Shown in pieces: positions 13,043-24,649 of a DNA stretch of 64,000 nucleotides. The notes under the pieces were generated by a model that worked only from the letters and a program-made list of their open reading frames with translations, was not told the DNA's origin and did no database searches. The translations under genes and the position numbers were made by a program. This stretch comes from Periconia sp. R9002 (lineage: Eukaryota; Ascomycota; Dothideomycetes; Pleosporales; Periconiaceae): positions 372,001-436,000 of the forward strand of contig JAMAHW010000016.1 of assembly GCA_023627715.1 (NCBI GenBank). Direction: 5' to 3'. How positions within the stretch are numbered: position 1 is the first letter of the stretch; each line of letters starts with the position of its first letter.

Positions 13043-13888
13043 ATTGGCTGGCATATGCTCTCTTTGTTTCCCCTTTTCTTCTTTCTTTGCACCATTGCTG
13101 AAGGCGCAGCAAGGCTGGTTTGAGGATGGTTTGAATAGACATGGGCATGAGCACGAGCGTATATTGGGACATGAATTCAGAATGGGTTCTACATGTAGAT
13201 TATTATAATGACTGAGGATATAATGTTAATGATGATGAAGACGAGGAGGGTTGTATGGGAGCATCCGAAGACAGACAAAGCGATTTGCAAACGCGGTGGT
13301 TGTTCTTTGTGACAGCTTGATGTGTGTACAACTCCAGGGCTTCAAGAACTTGAGAACAATGGAGTCACGTGGGCGCGGGCAGGACACTGTATGTGTGTAC
13401 TATGCAAGTAGGCAGCACTTGAGCTGCGACGGGAGCAGAGCTAAAAGCTGGCACAGGGGTCGAGGCACTAGCCGACCTCGCCCGCTATTTAACCCAGCAA
13501 ACCCGCCGCATACATTGATGGATAACGTACGTGCCTGGCTGGCTGCTTTTTATTGTTCATTCATGTTCTTGTGCTCAAGCTCAAGCTCAACCTACACTCT
13601 AACCTCATCCTCACCACCACCCTCCCATGCTCACACCAGCCTGTCCATGTCCTTGTACGGGTAGTCCTCGCCACCCCGTCACCTATCACTGTCGATTTGC
13701 ACCGCAGTGAAGCTCGCTCGCTTGCTGTGCTCTGCTGTGACGCGACAAGCTGCTTGCGCCAAAGCTCCATTACCCCCCTCCACCCCGTCCTACCCTACCG
13801 AATGCGCCGACTACATCGCGACGCGCCTAGCTACACCACACCACCGCCTCGTTGATTCCGCTTGTCGCATGCGAGCGAGCTACCCGCC
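13043..13888. other. Intergenic region
   Basis: Contains the ATG26 3' end and FCP1 promoter. TATTTAA at about 13486 sits roughly 400 bp before the FCP1 start. The last 300 bases are C-rich leader sequence. No gene is recognised. Confidence 0.5.
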
Positions 13889-16387
13889 ATGAAGATCACT
13901 TCACCCCCCAACCTCCGTTATCCCATCACCATCACCGACCTTGCGCGAAAGCCAGGCGACAAGGTCAAGCGCTCCGACGCCCTCTTTACCTACGACTACA
14001 AAACCTACGTTGAGCAGCGCAACGAATTGGATGAATACGTCAAGGTGCTGCAAAAGTTTCCAGTCCGCTTTGAATCTTTTCTGGATGGCATTGTGGAGAG
14101 GTGGTTCATCAAGATAGGTACCGTCGTGGAAGGTCCTGGTGTTCCCTTGCTAGAGATCGAGGAGCCATGCACTCATGAAACCCAATTCGGCGGCCTTTGT
14201 GTCAACTGTGGTGAGGACATGACGGAGATTGATTATCTCACAAAGGAGGCAAACTCTGAGCGCGCGACCGTCAATATGACACACGACAATGTTGCTTTGC
14301 TCATCAGTAAAAAGGAAGCCATACGTGCCGAAGAGGACTCCAAACAACGGCTACTCAATGCAAGGAAGCTCTCGCTCATTGTCGATCTCGATCAGACCGT
14401 CATCCATACGACCTGTGAGCGCACCATTGCCGAGTGGAAGGAAGATCCAAACAACCCAAACTATGAAGCTGTCAAAGACGTCCAAGGCTTCCAGCTGGCC
14501 GATGACAATGTTGCCCATGTTGCTGCAAATTGGTACTACGTCAAGATGCGCCCGGGACTTGCCGACTTCTTCGAAAACATGTCAAAGTTATATGAAATGC
14601 ACATATACACCATGGCTACACGTGCCTATGCCCAAGAAGTGGCCCGTATCATCGATCCACAACGCAAATATTTTGGTGACAGGATTCTCAGTCGCGATGA
14701 GAACTATACGGACAAGTTGAAGAGTCTGCATCGGTTATTTCCCAACAATACCGATTTGGCCGTCATTATTGATGACCGAGCAGACATCTGGGGCTATTGT
14801 GAGAATCTAGTTCGCGTGCCTGTTTTCAACTTTTTCCCTGGAGCCGGAGACATCAACGCCAGCTTTTTGCCTAAGCAACAGGAGCTGGTGACCCAAACAC
14901 CCAAGGTGAAAATCGTCGAAACAAAGACAAAACCGGCAAACGACACAGGAAGCGAAGACTCCCCTGTTGTTTCGGTTGCAGGCAAACCGGCGGAGACCGC
15001 TTCCACAGAAACTACTAATGGTGCAGTCAATCTAGAACAGCAGCTACTCTCAATGGGCGCCGGGGAGAGTCAGGAAGCCTTGGAAGAGCATCTCAAAGAA
15101 CAAGAAAAAGTCATCATCACTCAGCAAACCGAGCGACCGTTACTGCAACAACAGCTTGTATTGGATAAGGAAGACGAAGAGGCAGAGGTTGCAGATGCTT
15201 CTCATACACCCGAAGACGGTTCGACCCAACCCATTGAGCATCACAAGCATCGACACAGCCTCCTACATGATGATGATCGGGGTTTAGAAGTCGTCGCGGC
15301 CAACCTGAGGCTGATTCACAATACATTCTACGATGAATATCTGAAGAAGAGGGCCGTGCCACATAGTGGCCGAGTGGCAGAGCTCAAAGGTCAAAAAAGC
15401 CCAAAAAAGCCATTGCTGGAAACCGTAGTGCCCGACGTAGCGGAAATCATGCCGCGGCTTAAACGACAAACACTAAATGGCTGTGTCATTGTCTTTTCTG
15501 GCATTATTCCTCTGGGAATGGATGTGGAACAGTAAGCTAACTCCGATCAAATGTAAAACAATACCTGACTGACCATATACAGCTCCGACTTCGCACTCTG
15601 GGTGAAGAGTTTCGGCGCGGAGATATCCACAAGTGTCAACAGACAGACAACCCACGTTATCGCCAATCCAGATCGCAAGACGACAAAAGTCAAAAAAGCA
15701 GCACGATATCCGAATATACAAATTGTCAATGCTGAGTGGATGTTTCAATGCTGCACCAGGTGGGAGCACGTTGACGAAGCACCGTATTTGATTGAACTAG
15801 ACGATGTCGATCGGATTGGATCTCCTGTAGAAGGACTGGACGATGACAGCCTTGATGCTTCAGAGGAGGAAGGTGGCGCCGACGAAGGCGATGAACCACC
15901 TGTGCAACTTGACATGTCAGACAACGAGTGGAAAACTATGAGTGACGAGCTCCAGGACTTCTTGAATGAATCGTCTGATACCGATGGCGCAAGCGCTTCG
16001 GAATCTGAAAGCGTTCGTTCAACGGGTAGCAACCAATCAGAGAGCAAGTCGAGCAAGAAGAGGAAGCGCAGGAGCAAGACCGAGTCCAACGATGGCAGCG
16101 AAGCAGAAGACAGTGACACCAGTGTAAACAGTGCTTCTAGGTTAGAGACGAAAAAGAGGCGGACTATGGAGCGTGTCACATCACTGACAAATGTCACCAA
16201 TGCAGACAAGTCGTCCGGTTTACCCAGTCCCGAAACCACAGGACCTGAAGAAGACCAAGTGGATGATGAGGGCAAGATCTTTGATCCGCAAGGCGGAGGC
16301 CCCGATCTGGATGAGTCGGACTATGACGACGGCCTAGAGGCGGATATGGCAGCAGCATTTGAGAAAACGGCGAGCGACGAGGAATAA
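13889..16387 (+). CDS. FCP1: RNA polymerase II CTD phosphatase Fcp1
   Basis: Removes phosphate (mainly Ser2-P) from the RNA polymerase II C-terminal domain so the enzyme can be recycled; nuclear. Exons are 13889-15531 and 15583-16387 (intron of 51 bp), giving 815 aa. The N-terminal lipoyl-like segment (NLRYPITITDLARKPGDKVK) precedes the FCPH catalytic domain. Its DxDxT motif, DLDQT, has the nucleophile near residue 166, followed by VIHTTCERT, MRPGLADFFENMSKLYE and DDRADIWG. The intron falls inside the BRCT domain (CVIVFSGIIPLG, then SDFALWVKSFGAEI and VNAEWMFQC). The C-terminal tail is acidic and Ser-rich and ends with DYDDGLEADMAAAFE, resembling the TFIIF-binding tail of Fcp1. The start is the first ATG in frame; the stretch upstream to 13862 has no ATG. 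Confidence 0.95.
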
Positions 16388-17387
16388 GCAAAGGTTCGGG
16401 AAGATCATAGTCACTTTTTCTCCTGGTTCTACTTTCCTACCATGTTACTTTGATGTCCCTTTTAGTATTGTCTTTGTTGCATAGCGAAGGGGTCCAGGAT
16501 CATGGCGTTCTCCAAGGTCAGTCAGGATATATCATTTTCCCTTTTTTTACTCTTTTGGATTCATGGGATACTTTGTGAGAAGACAACTTTTGAAGGCATT
16601 TGTTAGGTTTTGACCCTTGCATTTAGACGGCGCGGCATAGTCAACGGCAACGGTCTCTTTCACAGAAATGCAATGCTACCCGGATAGTACGTAGTCAACG
16701 GCGCAGTACATGGAGCTACCTGTGGCGGTGCATACATGTCCTTTCAATGCCCACCCATGGCTGTACACATGTCATATGCTCATGCAAGTAAGCTCTGCGA
16801 GGGGGGAGGTTATACGCATAAGAGAAAAGGGTGCAGCAGGCGCCCGTATCAGAGAGGGAAACAAAGATGTATCTTAGCACGCCGCAAACGTGAATGATGA
16901 TGGCTTTGAAATAATATGATTATTCGTGATGTCGAACATTTGTTGGAGTAGATGTGTGCTACTAGGATCGCAGAGCTGTCTGTGTCCCACAGCTCCACCA
17001 AGTCTAGCCTGGGGTTGATCTGCGCCGCGTGGGGCGAGCGGGTTTCCCGTGGCGGCTGTGAGGCTGAAAGCTTCAGGTCCTCGGTGTGCTGGACTGCACC
17101 CTCGTTTGCACCTCGCTTTACTAAGTGTTAGTACCGGTCAAGAGAGCACCTTTAGGCAGCAATCACCCTCAACCTCCAGTTTTGAGCCCATCGTCAAGGC
17201 CTCATCCCCTCAATAACTACTTTAACTAGGTAGTAGTGAATCCCTCTCACCGCCGCCTGGACACTGCAATCCGTGCTCCAGCTTCCTGCCGCCTAGCCTG
17301 TTTCTTTCTTCAACCTATATCCTGCATTGCTTGCCCATTGCGCTACAGCCATCAGACTACTCAATATCGCGTCCATCTGCATCCAAT
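16388..17387. other. Intergenic region
   Basis: A 1-kb spacer with the FCP1 3' end and the upstream region of the F-box-like gene. AACTAGGTAGTAG near 17225 is a short TAGG-type run. I see no coding exon, RNA gene or transposon relic. Confidence 0.5.
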
Positions 17388-19228
17388 ATGGCTCGGCGCA
17401 GCCTGATGGACCTTTCCGTTGACATTAAGACGCTCATTGTCCAACATGTAAGTGTGTAAGCAAGAATATTGATTGCTAGAATAACTAACAAAACTCCATC
17501 AGATCAATCGGCCATCAGACCTCAAGAATGTTTGTCTTACCTGCAAGCAAATGCATGAGATCGCTGTCCGTGAACTCTACCATGAAGTCGTGCTTGATGT
17601 TGGCTCTCCCAACGATACCCGCCTTGGAGCCTTTCTGAATCCCAAAAACATCGGCCTGCGGCACATGCGAAAGCTCGATCTCTATCTGGCTGATGTCCTG
17701 GACAAATGTACGTATACTCATAGACACAAAGTACATCAATACTGACGCACAACCCTTCTTTTGAAACATTTGATTGCTCGTCTACCGAGACGTCTCTATG
17801 AGATTGGACAATCGCTAATTATCTACTGGATATTTAGGTAACCAGGTTCAACAAGCTCATTTTGCTATTCGAATGATTCTTGAGTTATTGCCTGAAGATA
17901 TCCTGGAGAAGTTTTCGTGGCATCCCTGGTCTCCCTTCCACCATGATAACCTCATTCTGCTCTACAAGAAACAACGTAGGATGAAGTGGTTGGAAGGCAT
18001 ATCATTGGAGAAGAATTGCCTAGAAGAAGTGCAGAAAATTCCGGACTTACCCAAGGTATTCCAAAATGTATGCAAACTGGGACTCTATCCGGACTCCCGC
18101 GACGTGTTGGATTTCTGCCATTTCCTCGTGAAGAACTCGCCAAAGGTCGAGAAAATGACGCTGCATACATCGTTCGAGGAGAATGAGGCATCGCCGTCAG
18201 ATCGTGAGCTCAACGATTCAAGCACCAGGCCTGGACTCATCACCTCAACCATCTTTCGTCATCTACAACCTTTCGACAAGTGCACGCCAATCGCTCTCAA
18301 AGATATCACGTTACAAAAGATTAATCTGCGATACGCCGCCAATACTTACTGCAAGTTCATCAATTTCCGCACTGTCAAGTCACTCAAAGTATTCCTGTGT
18401 CCTGGCGCTGATTCTTTGCTGGCGGAACTCACCAAGAGCACACTTCTTCCGGACAAGCTAGAGACTCTGGAGTTCAAGCACAATGACAATGCCGAAAACG
18501 ATGGCCTTGGGGCTCTAGACGGCTTCATGTGTTTGGTGTCTGGGATACAAAAGTTGACAATTGACATGTCATTTGTGAAGAACTTGCCTGCATCGGCTGG
18601 CATCATTCGACACGGCAAGACATTGAAACTGCTGAATATCCATGCAAGCCAAGGCGACGATTGCGATGAGGAGGCGGTGTACGACTATTCGTCTTTCTCT
18701 CAAATCTGTAAAGACTGCCCGCTGATCGAGCAAATATCTGTGGCGTTCCCCTCCGTCAGCGTTCTCGACACTAAGCAGGATTCTTTCATCAACTTTGAGA
18801 ATTGTCTAGGAAATTTGCCTTCTCTGGTCACATTAAACATCACAACATGGCCCAACAACAACCCGTTATCAACTCGGCTACCCCGCAAAACGTACGAGCA
18901 CATGCTACAAGGAATCGCACAACAGGGGTTTGAGCGTTCTGCTTCCCATGCAAGCCAGAATGAGCGGTCCTCTAAGCTCGCCATTATCGCATGGGGTTCT
19001 TCGGATAAGGTGTATGATCGCGAAGACAGCCGAAACCAGATGATATTCGTAAAAGGGAAACAGGTGGATCCCTTGGGAAATGAGAAATTCATGGCTGTGC
19101 AGATGGGATGGTGCTTGCGGAAATTTGTGGATGCAGGACCAAAAAGCGAGATCTTGGACTTTTCACCATGCCGGTCATCCAAACCTCCTGTTCGGGACGA
19201 TCCTTCGAGCGAGGACTCGGATCTATAG
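17388..19228 (+). CDS. F-box-like protein with divergent leucine-rich region
   Basis: Probable substrate adaptor of an SCF ubiquitin ligase. Exons are 17388-17447, 17503-17707 and 17838-19228, giving 551 aa, and phases agree (the Cys codon TGT is split across intron 2). The N terminus reads like an F-box: MDLSVDIKTLIVQHINRPSD, then LKNVCLTCKQMHEIAVRELY. The remainder has spaced hydrophobic Leu-rich segments (LRHMRKLDLYLADVL, VCKLGLYPDSRDVLDF, LPSLVTLNITTWPNN) in the manner of fungal F-box/LRR proteins, but I cannot count clean repeats. The C terminus is acidic (DDPSSEDSDL). No specific orthologue is recognised. The exon structure is well supported; the substrate is unknown. Confidence 0.75.
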
Positions 19229-20391
19229 TCTCTTCTACTTCGACGGGGCAAGGACATGACGAGTGTACTGGGGTTTTATTTACCGGAACTGTCTATCAAA
19301 ATATGCGATATGCAGGAGTTTTGGTGACATGTGGAAAACTATCAGGCGTTTTGAAAAGACCACCTCTGAGCGTGTCTGGCGTGCCCATGTGATATCCCCA
19401 CTCCATGCTAAAATTGAGGGAGTATGTTCGTAGATTGCGAGTAGTAGCAAATGATATTTAGCTTCCTCTTTTAGATATATCACCAGTGAATTAAGAAGAT
19501 CCATCTCCTACCTGGTTATCATATTCCAACCATTATAGTAATCCGGGCCGCTTGTGCCATTTGTTCGTATAGTTTGAGATGGTCGCGTAATTACATGAAT
19601 TAGCCAACCCACCCATACCTGTTGTGTGACTTGTGTGCATATAGACCATCGACTTTTCAAGATGTTCCGTCGAAGGGTAGGTAATTGTGCCATGGTTGAC
19701 ACGGGAGAACTATAATCGTCGCTTATCTTTTTCATTCCCAGAATCAGTAAAGATTAGGCGAAGAAAGGATAATTCTGATGCAGACACTGATTACGACCAG
19801 CTAATTGATTTATCTTTAAGGTCAGGTAATGCAAGTGCTGCGGCGATAACACAAAATTGTCGTGAAACAATCTCTCGCACAGATCACTTTACCCCCAAAA
19901 AGGAAAAAAAATTATTCGCAAAGGCCAAGTGATTGTTGACCAGGTTGCTACTGCGAGGCTCAGCCAATCCTATTTCCATTTCCGTCTTGACTTTTCCTTC
20001 TCTCACATCACTTTATTAATCACTCTCTTCGTTTGTCTCTGTGCCGATAGGGCATAGATAGGTGCGGTGGAGCTGGAAAGGGAATAAAAACGGGTGCTGG
20101 TGCTCGGACGCGACTCGGCGAGACCATTGCACATGCCCTCACCCAGTGGATTTGGCAGGTAACCCATTCATTCCTCAACGGCCTAGCTCTGCGCATGCAG
20201 CACATCAAGCACGTCACAAATCGGTGCCATGAGTAATCGTCGAGCCTAACTTTGGCCCTTCCTAGCTGAAGCGAGCAAGCAATCAAGCTCTGATCGTTCG
20301 CGTTGGCACGTCTTTATAGCTCCTCTGGGCTCGCGGGAAATCATCGGTACAGACCAGACGCGAATACCCTACTCTCTTCATTCATCCATCA
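19229..20391. other. Intergenic region with one weak small-gene candidate
   Basis: A 1.16-kb spacer before the Zn2Cys6 gene. Apart from the candidate at 19662-19932 I see no gene. The 20280-20390 stretch is presumably leader and promoter of the downstream regulator. Confidence 0.45.
19662..19932 (+). CDS. Possible small protein (weak candidate)
   Basis: A two-exon model (19662-19680 and 19742-19932) gives 69 aa beginning MFRRRVESVKIRRRKD. Donor GTAATT and acceptor TTCCCAG flank a 61-bp intron, and phases agree. The protein is polar with a Lys-rich C terminus and resembles no family I know. Codon use is more A/T-rich than in neighbouring genes. It may be chance. Confidence 0.2.
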
Positions 20392-22665
20392 ATGTCGTCT
20401 CAATATCCTCCACCGCCAGGCTCCGAGGAACCGCATTATACCCCCATTTACCCTACGCAACCCCAGCCCTCCAACCCGTCGCCGCTATCTGTTCTCGATG
20501 GTGCAGCTGTGGGAGGCGCTGGCCCCCAGCGCATGCAGCAGCAACAGCAGCAGCAACAGTATGGCCAGGACATGTACACCAAGATCGAAAACTTGAGCGA
20601 CGTGTTGCAGCAACAGGCCCAACATGCAAGCCATGCCCTCACCGACCCCCGAATGGGCGCGCCGCCACCCGCGCAGATGGTTGCGACCGGCCCCGACCAG
20701 CACAAGACAAATCGCTTGAGGAAGGCCTGCGATTCCTGCAGCATCCGCAAAGTCAAGTGCGACGAAGCGGGACCGCCATGTCGAGCTTGCGCAGCCCTCG
20801 ATATACCGTGTACCTTTGACCGGCCTAGTCGCCGTCGCGGTCCTCCCAACCGTCATGCGGAAGCCATTAAGAAAAAACGTCGGCTCGATGGTGACGGTTT
20901 GGGAACCTCTAATCCCGCCTCCCCTACCAATGCTGCTCACGCCCTTGCTCAACTATCCTCGCTGCCGCCTCAGCTCTCCGCCGAATCGATATGCTCTATT
21001 CCTATCATGAATGCCCTGATAGATGATTTCTTCACCTATATCCACCCCTTGTGCCCCTTCCCGCATGAACCCTCCTTCCGTGAAGCTTGGGAGAATCGCG
21101 AAGATGTGAGGAACCCGTCTTTCCTGGCTTTGCTCGCATCTATGATCGCATGCTTGGTCGCATCATTCCCGCGGAAGCCAAGACTTCATCTCTCGCAACA
21201 AAAGCGCGATAACTATCCCTCGCACCTTTCTCTGGTGGATAAGTGCAGGGAGGTATGTGCTCAGGCGCGTGGCGTCGGTTATCTCGACAAGACCACGTTG
21301 AACGTATACGATGCATGCACTAGCTATTTTTTGGGATTGACGGGAGCGTACATTTTCCAATGGAGACAATTGCGCCTCTACTTTGGAGAAAGCCTGACTA
21401 TTATTCGGTCATTAGGTCTCCATAAATCCCAAGATCAAGGTTTCACCAACCTCGGAGGGCTTCCTGAAGCTATAGGATCGCATGGACCGGCATTCGATGG
21501 CTCAAGAGATATGAAGCTGGACAAGATTACCGAACAAATCGGCCGTAGAGTGTTCTGGACCTTGTTCGTGGGTGTGAGGACCATGCAACAACTTGGCGCA
21601 TCGTTTGGGGAATTGAATATTGCTCCCGCTACACCAACTGAACAGTTGCCACCACTTCCTTTGGAAGTCGACGACGGGTGCATCTTCCCGAACGAAATTC
21701 TTCCACAACCTCCTGGGATAGTGCCTGAGGTGACTGGCTTCAACATCAACGCACGGATCTATCTCTCGTACTCGACAGTGTCCATGGCAGAAATGGCGTA
21801 TGGTGTAGACGAATTGTTTGACTGGGATCGACAGCAGCGCATGCTTGACGATGCTCTACAGCAATGTAAACAAGCTATTGAGGGCATTCCGGATGTTCTC
21901 CAAGTCCGTTCTAACAAGGATGGTCAGAATGGTGTGGTTTTGCAGAAACAACCCTACTTTCCCCCAATGCCGGAATTTCTCGGCATGCGAGATGCTACTT
22001 CCAACGAATTCAACGGCACAGGCACCCCAGAAGCGCGCCGCCTATCACAATACGAGATACAAAAAGCGAACATCTATGCCACACACCTTAGTATTCGTTC
22101 ATTCCTGGTGGAGAAGTACTTTGTCCTCCTGGAGAAGTCGGATAATGCGAAAACTCAATTGGCGTTGCAGAGCTCTCCGGGCGCACCCGTATCCGGTATG
22201 GACCGTCTACTACCCGCTTCAACCGTCGATGGAGACGAATTGGAAAGAAGAATGTCGGAAGAGAGAGATCAAGTGGTCAAAGACTTGCTGGTCGTGCTGG
22301 GGAGCATCGACATGGTTAATATGGAACCTAATGGTGATAGCTTCGTACGTCATCCTCCTAAGTACACTTATTGTCTTCATCTAACCGCTCACTCACGTTT
22401 CCAACAGACATCAAAGATACGCTCAATAGCTCGTACGCTCCTCGAAGTCCCCAAAGAGCGCAAAGGCTCCGCAGCCCTGCAACACCAAGACTACCTTTAC
22501 AAATTCCTCGACGTTCTCGGCAAACTCGAGCGTATCAGCCCCGAGACGGGCGATTCCAACGGCGGCGCATCGATGGATGAAGAGGCAGAGTTGCGCCACT
22601 GGGCGGATCTTCGGGAATACCAGCTCAAGTTTCAGGAACAGGGAGGCATATACGGATTCTCTTGA
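20392..22665 (+). CDS. Zn2Cys6 binuclear-cluster transcription factor
   Basis: Fungal-specific DNA-binding regulator. Exons are 20392-22344 and 22408-22665, giving 736 aa. A Pro/Gln-rich N terminus with a poly-Gln run (about residues 49-56) precedes the zinc cluster with Cys at about 113, 116, 123, 130, 133 and 140 (CX2CX6CX6CX2CX6C). A basic segment follows (RPSRRRGPPNRHAEAIKKKR). The fungal transcription-factor domain runs from about residue 195 to 600, including YFGESLTIIRSLGLHK and GRRVFWTLFVG. The 63-bp intron (GTACGT, CTAAC branch, CCAACAG) contains no in-frame stop, so an unspliced protein of 757 aa is also readable. The cluster reminds me of glucose and cellodextrin regulators (BglR/COL-26/RGT1-like), but this is an unverified impression. 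Confidence 0.9.
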   Translation: MSSQYPPPPGSEEPHYTPIYPTQPQPSNPSPLSVLDGAAVGGAGPQRMQQQQQQQQYGQDMYTKIENLSDVLQQQAQHASHALTDPRMGAPPPAQMVATGPDQHKTNRLRKACDSCSIRKVKCDEAGPPCRACAALDIPCTFDRPSRRRGPPNRHAEAIKKKRRLDGDGLGTSNPASPTNAAHALAQLSSLPPQLSAESICSIPIMNALIDDFFTYIHPLCPFPHEPSFREAWENREDVRNPSFLALLASMIACLVASFPRKPRLHLSQQKRDNYPSHLSLVDKCREVCAQARGVGYLDKTTLNVYDACTSYFLGLTGAYIFQWRQLRLYFGESLTIIRSLGLHKSQDQGFTNLGGLPEAIGSHGPAFDGSRDMKLDKITEQIGRRVFWTLFVGVRTMQQLGASFGELNIAPATPTEQLPPLPLEVDDGCIFPNEILPQPPGIVPEVTGFNINARIYLSYSTVSMAEMAYGVDELFDWDRQQRMLDDALQQCKQAIEGIPDVLQVRSNKDGQNGVVLQKQPYFPPMPEFLGMRDATSNEFNGTGTPEARRLSQYEIQKANIYATHLSIRSFLVEKYFVLLEKSDNAKTQLALQSSPGAPVSGMDRLLPASTVDGDELERRMSEERDQVVKDLLVVLGSIDMVNMEPNGDSFVRHPPKYTYCLHLTAHSRFQQTSKIRSIARTLLEVPKERKGSAALQHQDYLYKFLDVLGKLERISPETGDSNGGASMDEEAELRHWADLREYQLKFQEQGGIYGFS

Positions 22666-23350
22666 GCCAGTATTACTGCCTTCTTTTTGAACACATTTAC
22701 AGAAACTTAGAAACGTCAATGACGTCGGGAAGTAAAACACTGGACGCAAGTCCTCTGTATTGATGCGGCGGTTTTCAAGTTGGCCGCTACAAATCATGGC
22801 AACGCCTGATAGGCCCCAGAATTTGTCTTGTCAAGGCGTGACATTGAGTTCACGAGGGTAAAACTGGATCCTTGAGAGTTGTGATGCACAGGCATGACGA
22901 TAGAATCTGCGATGTTGAATGTATCTTCTAGAGAGAAAGCAGAAGAGCGATTGCCGCATCATGCCGTATGCATTGATTTAGAACAATGTAGATGAATGGA
23001 CAAAGGGTTGTGCTTTTCTGAATTTGCACTACAAGATTCTTGTGCTTGATGAGGTTTACTCATTCTCTTCTTTCGAATTAATTGATCGTTGGTATTGCAC
23101 AGTGCCCCCTTTGATTCCCTTTGACTCCCTTCAGAACTGTACATGCCGAAGGGTATATATGCTCCCTCTTTGGGCTTCCATGCCTTGCATACTTTCTTGT
23201 TACACGTACTCGTACAGAATGTGTTCGTCCCCTTCGCCTCGAATCTTCCAGCTTACCCCCCTCTTTGCAGCCTCGACTTGCGACCTCATCTCTTTCCCCC
23301 CAGAATTGCATATCCGTCGTGCATGCAAAGTCAGTCACGCTCTGCAGTTT
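22666..23350. other. Convergent intergenic region
   Basis: Lies between the 3' ends of the Zn2Cys6 gene and the mitochondrial uL11 gene. Longer reading frames here are pyrimidine-rich and have no family resemblance. Confidence 0.5.
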
Positions 23351-24112
23351 CTACGGCACGACAACCACCCCCAAACTCGCCGCCTGACCAACCACACTCT
23401 TTGCCAACCCCTCCAAGCTCAGTCCCTTCAGCCTCGCCTCCGTCTGCTTAATCTTCGCAATCTCATACACATGCTTCAAGCTCACGGTTCCCACGGTCCC
23501 AAACGCCGCGTGACCATTCGTCGGGCTGCTGCTGCTGGTCTTGCCCTTTTGCCCCTCGTGATTGTTCGTAGGGCCGGGGACGTTTCCCGCGCCCTTGATC
23601 TTGGATTTGCTCGTCGGCGCGCCGGCGGCGGTCAGGAGGAGTGTTGCGGTCGGTGGCGTGCGAATTTGGAAGTGGAAGGAACGGTCCGGGCGCACGGTTA
23701 TGAGGGCGGGAATGGGAGTTCCGGTTATGTACTGCGCGGTGCGGGCGTTGAATTCCTGGATTGCGAAAAAGAGCGCCATGTTAGTTTGTGACTCTCCATC
23801 TCAAGTGCTCTTCCCTCGGGAGTGATGCGGCGCACGGGGAATGTCGAGCAGAGAAGATGACCGGATATGTTTGGAATGATCTTCGATATTGGATTGTTCT
23901 CAATCATAGATCTCTCGCGAGGTCAAACCCCTTTCGCAACGCGCGGACAGATATTCTTGTGTTCTCTCTTCATATCCACTCACCTTGCAGAAGTCCATAC
24001 TCTTCACACCTTTACTACCCAGTGCAGGACCCACAGGTGGTGATGGTGATGCTTGCCCGGCACCCACTATTAATTTGACAATCTGCTCCTTTGCTAATGC
24101 TTTCTTCGCCAT
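23351..24112 (-). CDS. MRPL19: Mitochondrial large-subunit ribosomal protein uL11m
   Basis: Component of the GTPase-associated centre of the mitochondrial ribosome. Exons (minus) are 24112-23984 and 23755-23351, giving 177 aa. Exon 1 carries the conserved N terminus ([20 protein letters not shown], then [11 protein letters not shown]). Exon 2 resumes with [20 protein letters not shown] and [17 protein letters not shown]. The C-terminal RNA-binding helix is near [20 protein letters not shown]. The intron is long for this window (228 bp). Between the N- and C-terminal domains lies a Gly/Ser/Asn-rich insertion of about 35 residues (from KSKIKGAGN to NGHAAFG) not present in bacterial L11. The symbol follows the yeast homologue; there is no separable transit peptide, as in other fungal uL11m. 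Confidence 0.9.
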
Positions 24113-24649
24113 TGTGAGTATTGATGGGGAAACGTAGCGATCAAGCTCAGAGGTCAGAGCGCGGGAAACTTTGACGGAGACGGAAGTGGAGAAATGATGT
24201 TCCGCGCCTTTGTGGTGCATGTGCTATGGAGAATAGGCCATGTACCACCACAGCGATGAGGGTGATTTTTCCTGTCTAGATTCAATTTGAGTTTATATGA
24301 TGCATATTCATCAAAAAATAGGGAGTGCCCGTACATTTGCGATACCGACATTGTGCCCTCTGTTTTGAGCCAGCAAAATGAGGGAAGCAAAACATGGGTC
24401 TGGGAAATATTCATTACGTTCGTAGGTAATCCGCCCTTGAATTACCACTCTATAACTCTACCACATGTCATCCCGAAACAAGCTATTGGCTTCAAGCTAT
24501 CATAAGATTTATCGTACAGATGTCTGCACAAGCTCCTCCCCTTGGTCTCCACGTGGAATTCTTCTAAAGATATCTCCTGCGACTATGCATGCAGACGATA
24601 ACCAAGATTGCTGCTTGTGTCTGTTTGCATCCCAGACATTTGATGGCGC
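24113..24649. other. Intergenic region
   Basis: Spacer between the uL11m start and the RPN12 stop, both genes reading leftward. I see nothing beyond presumed promoter and 3' UTR sequence. Confidence 0.55.
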
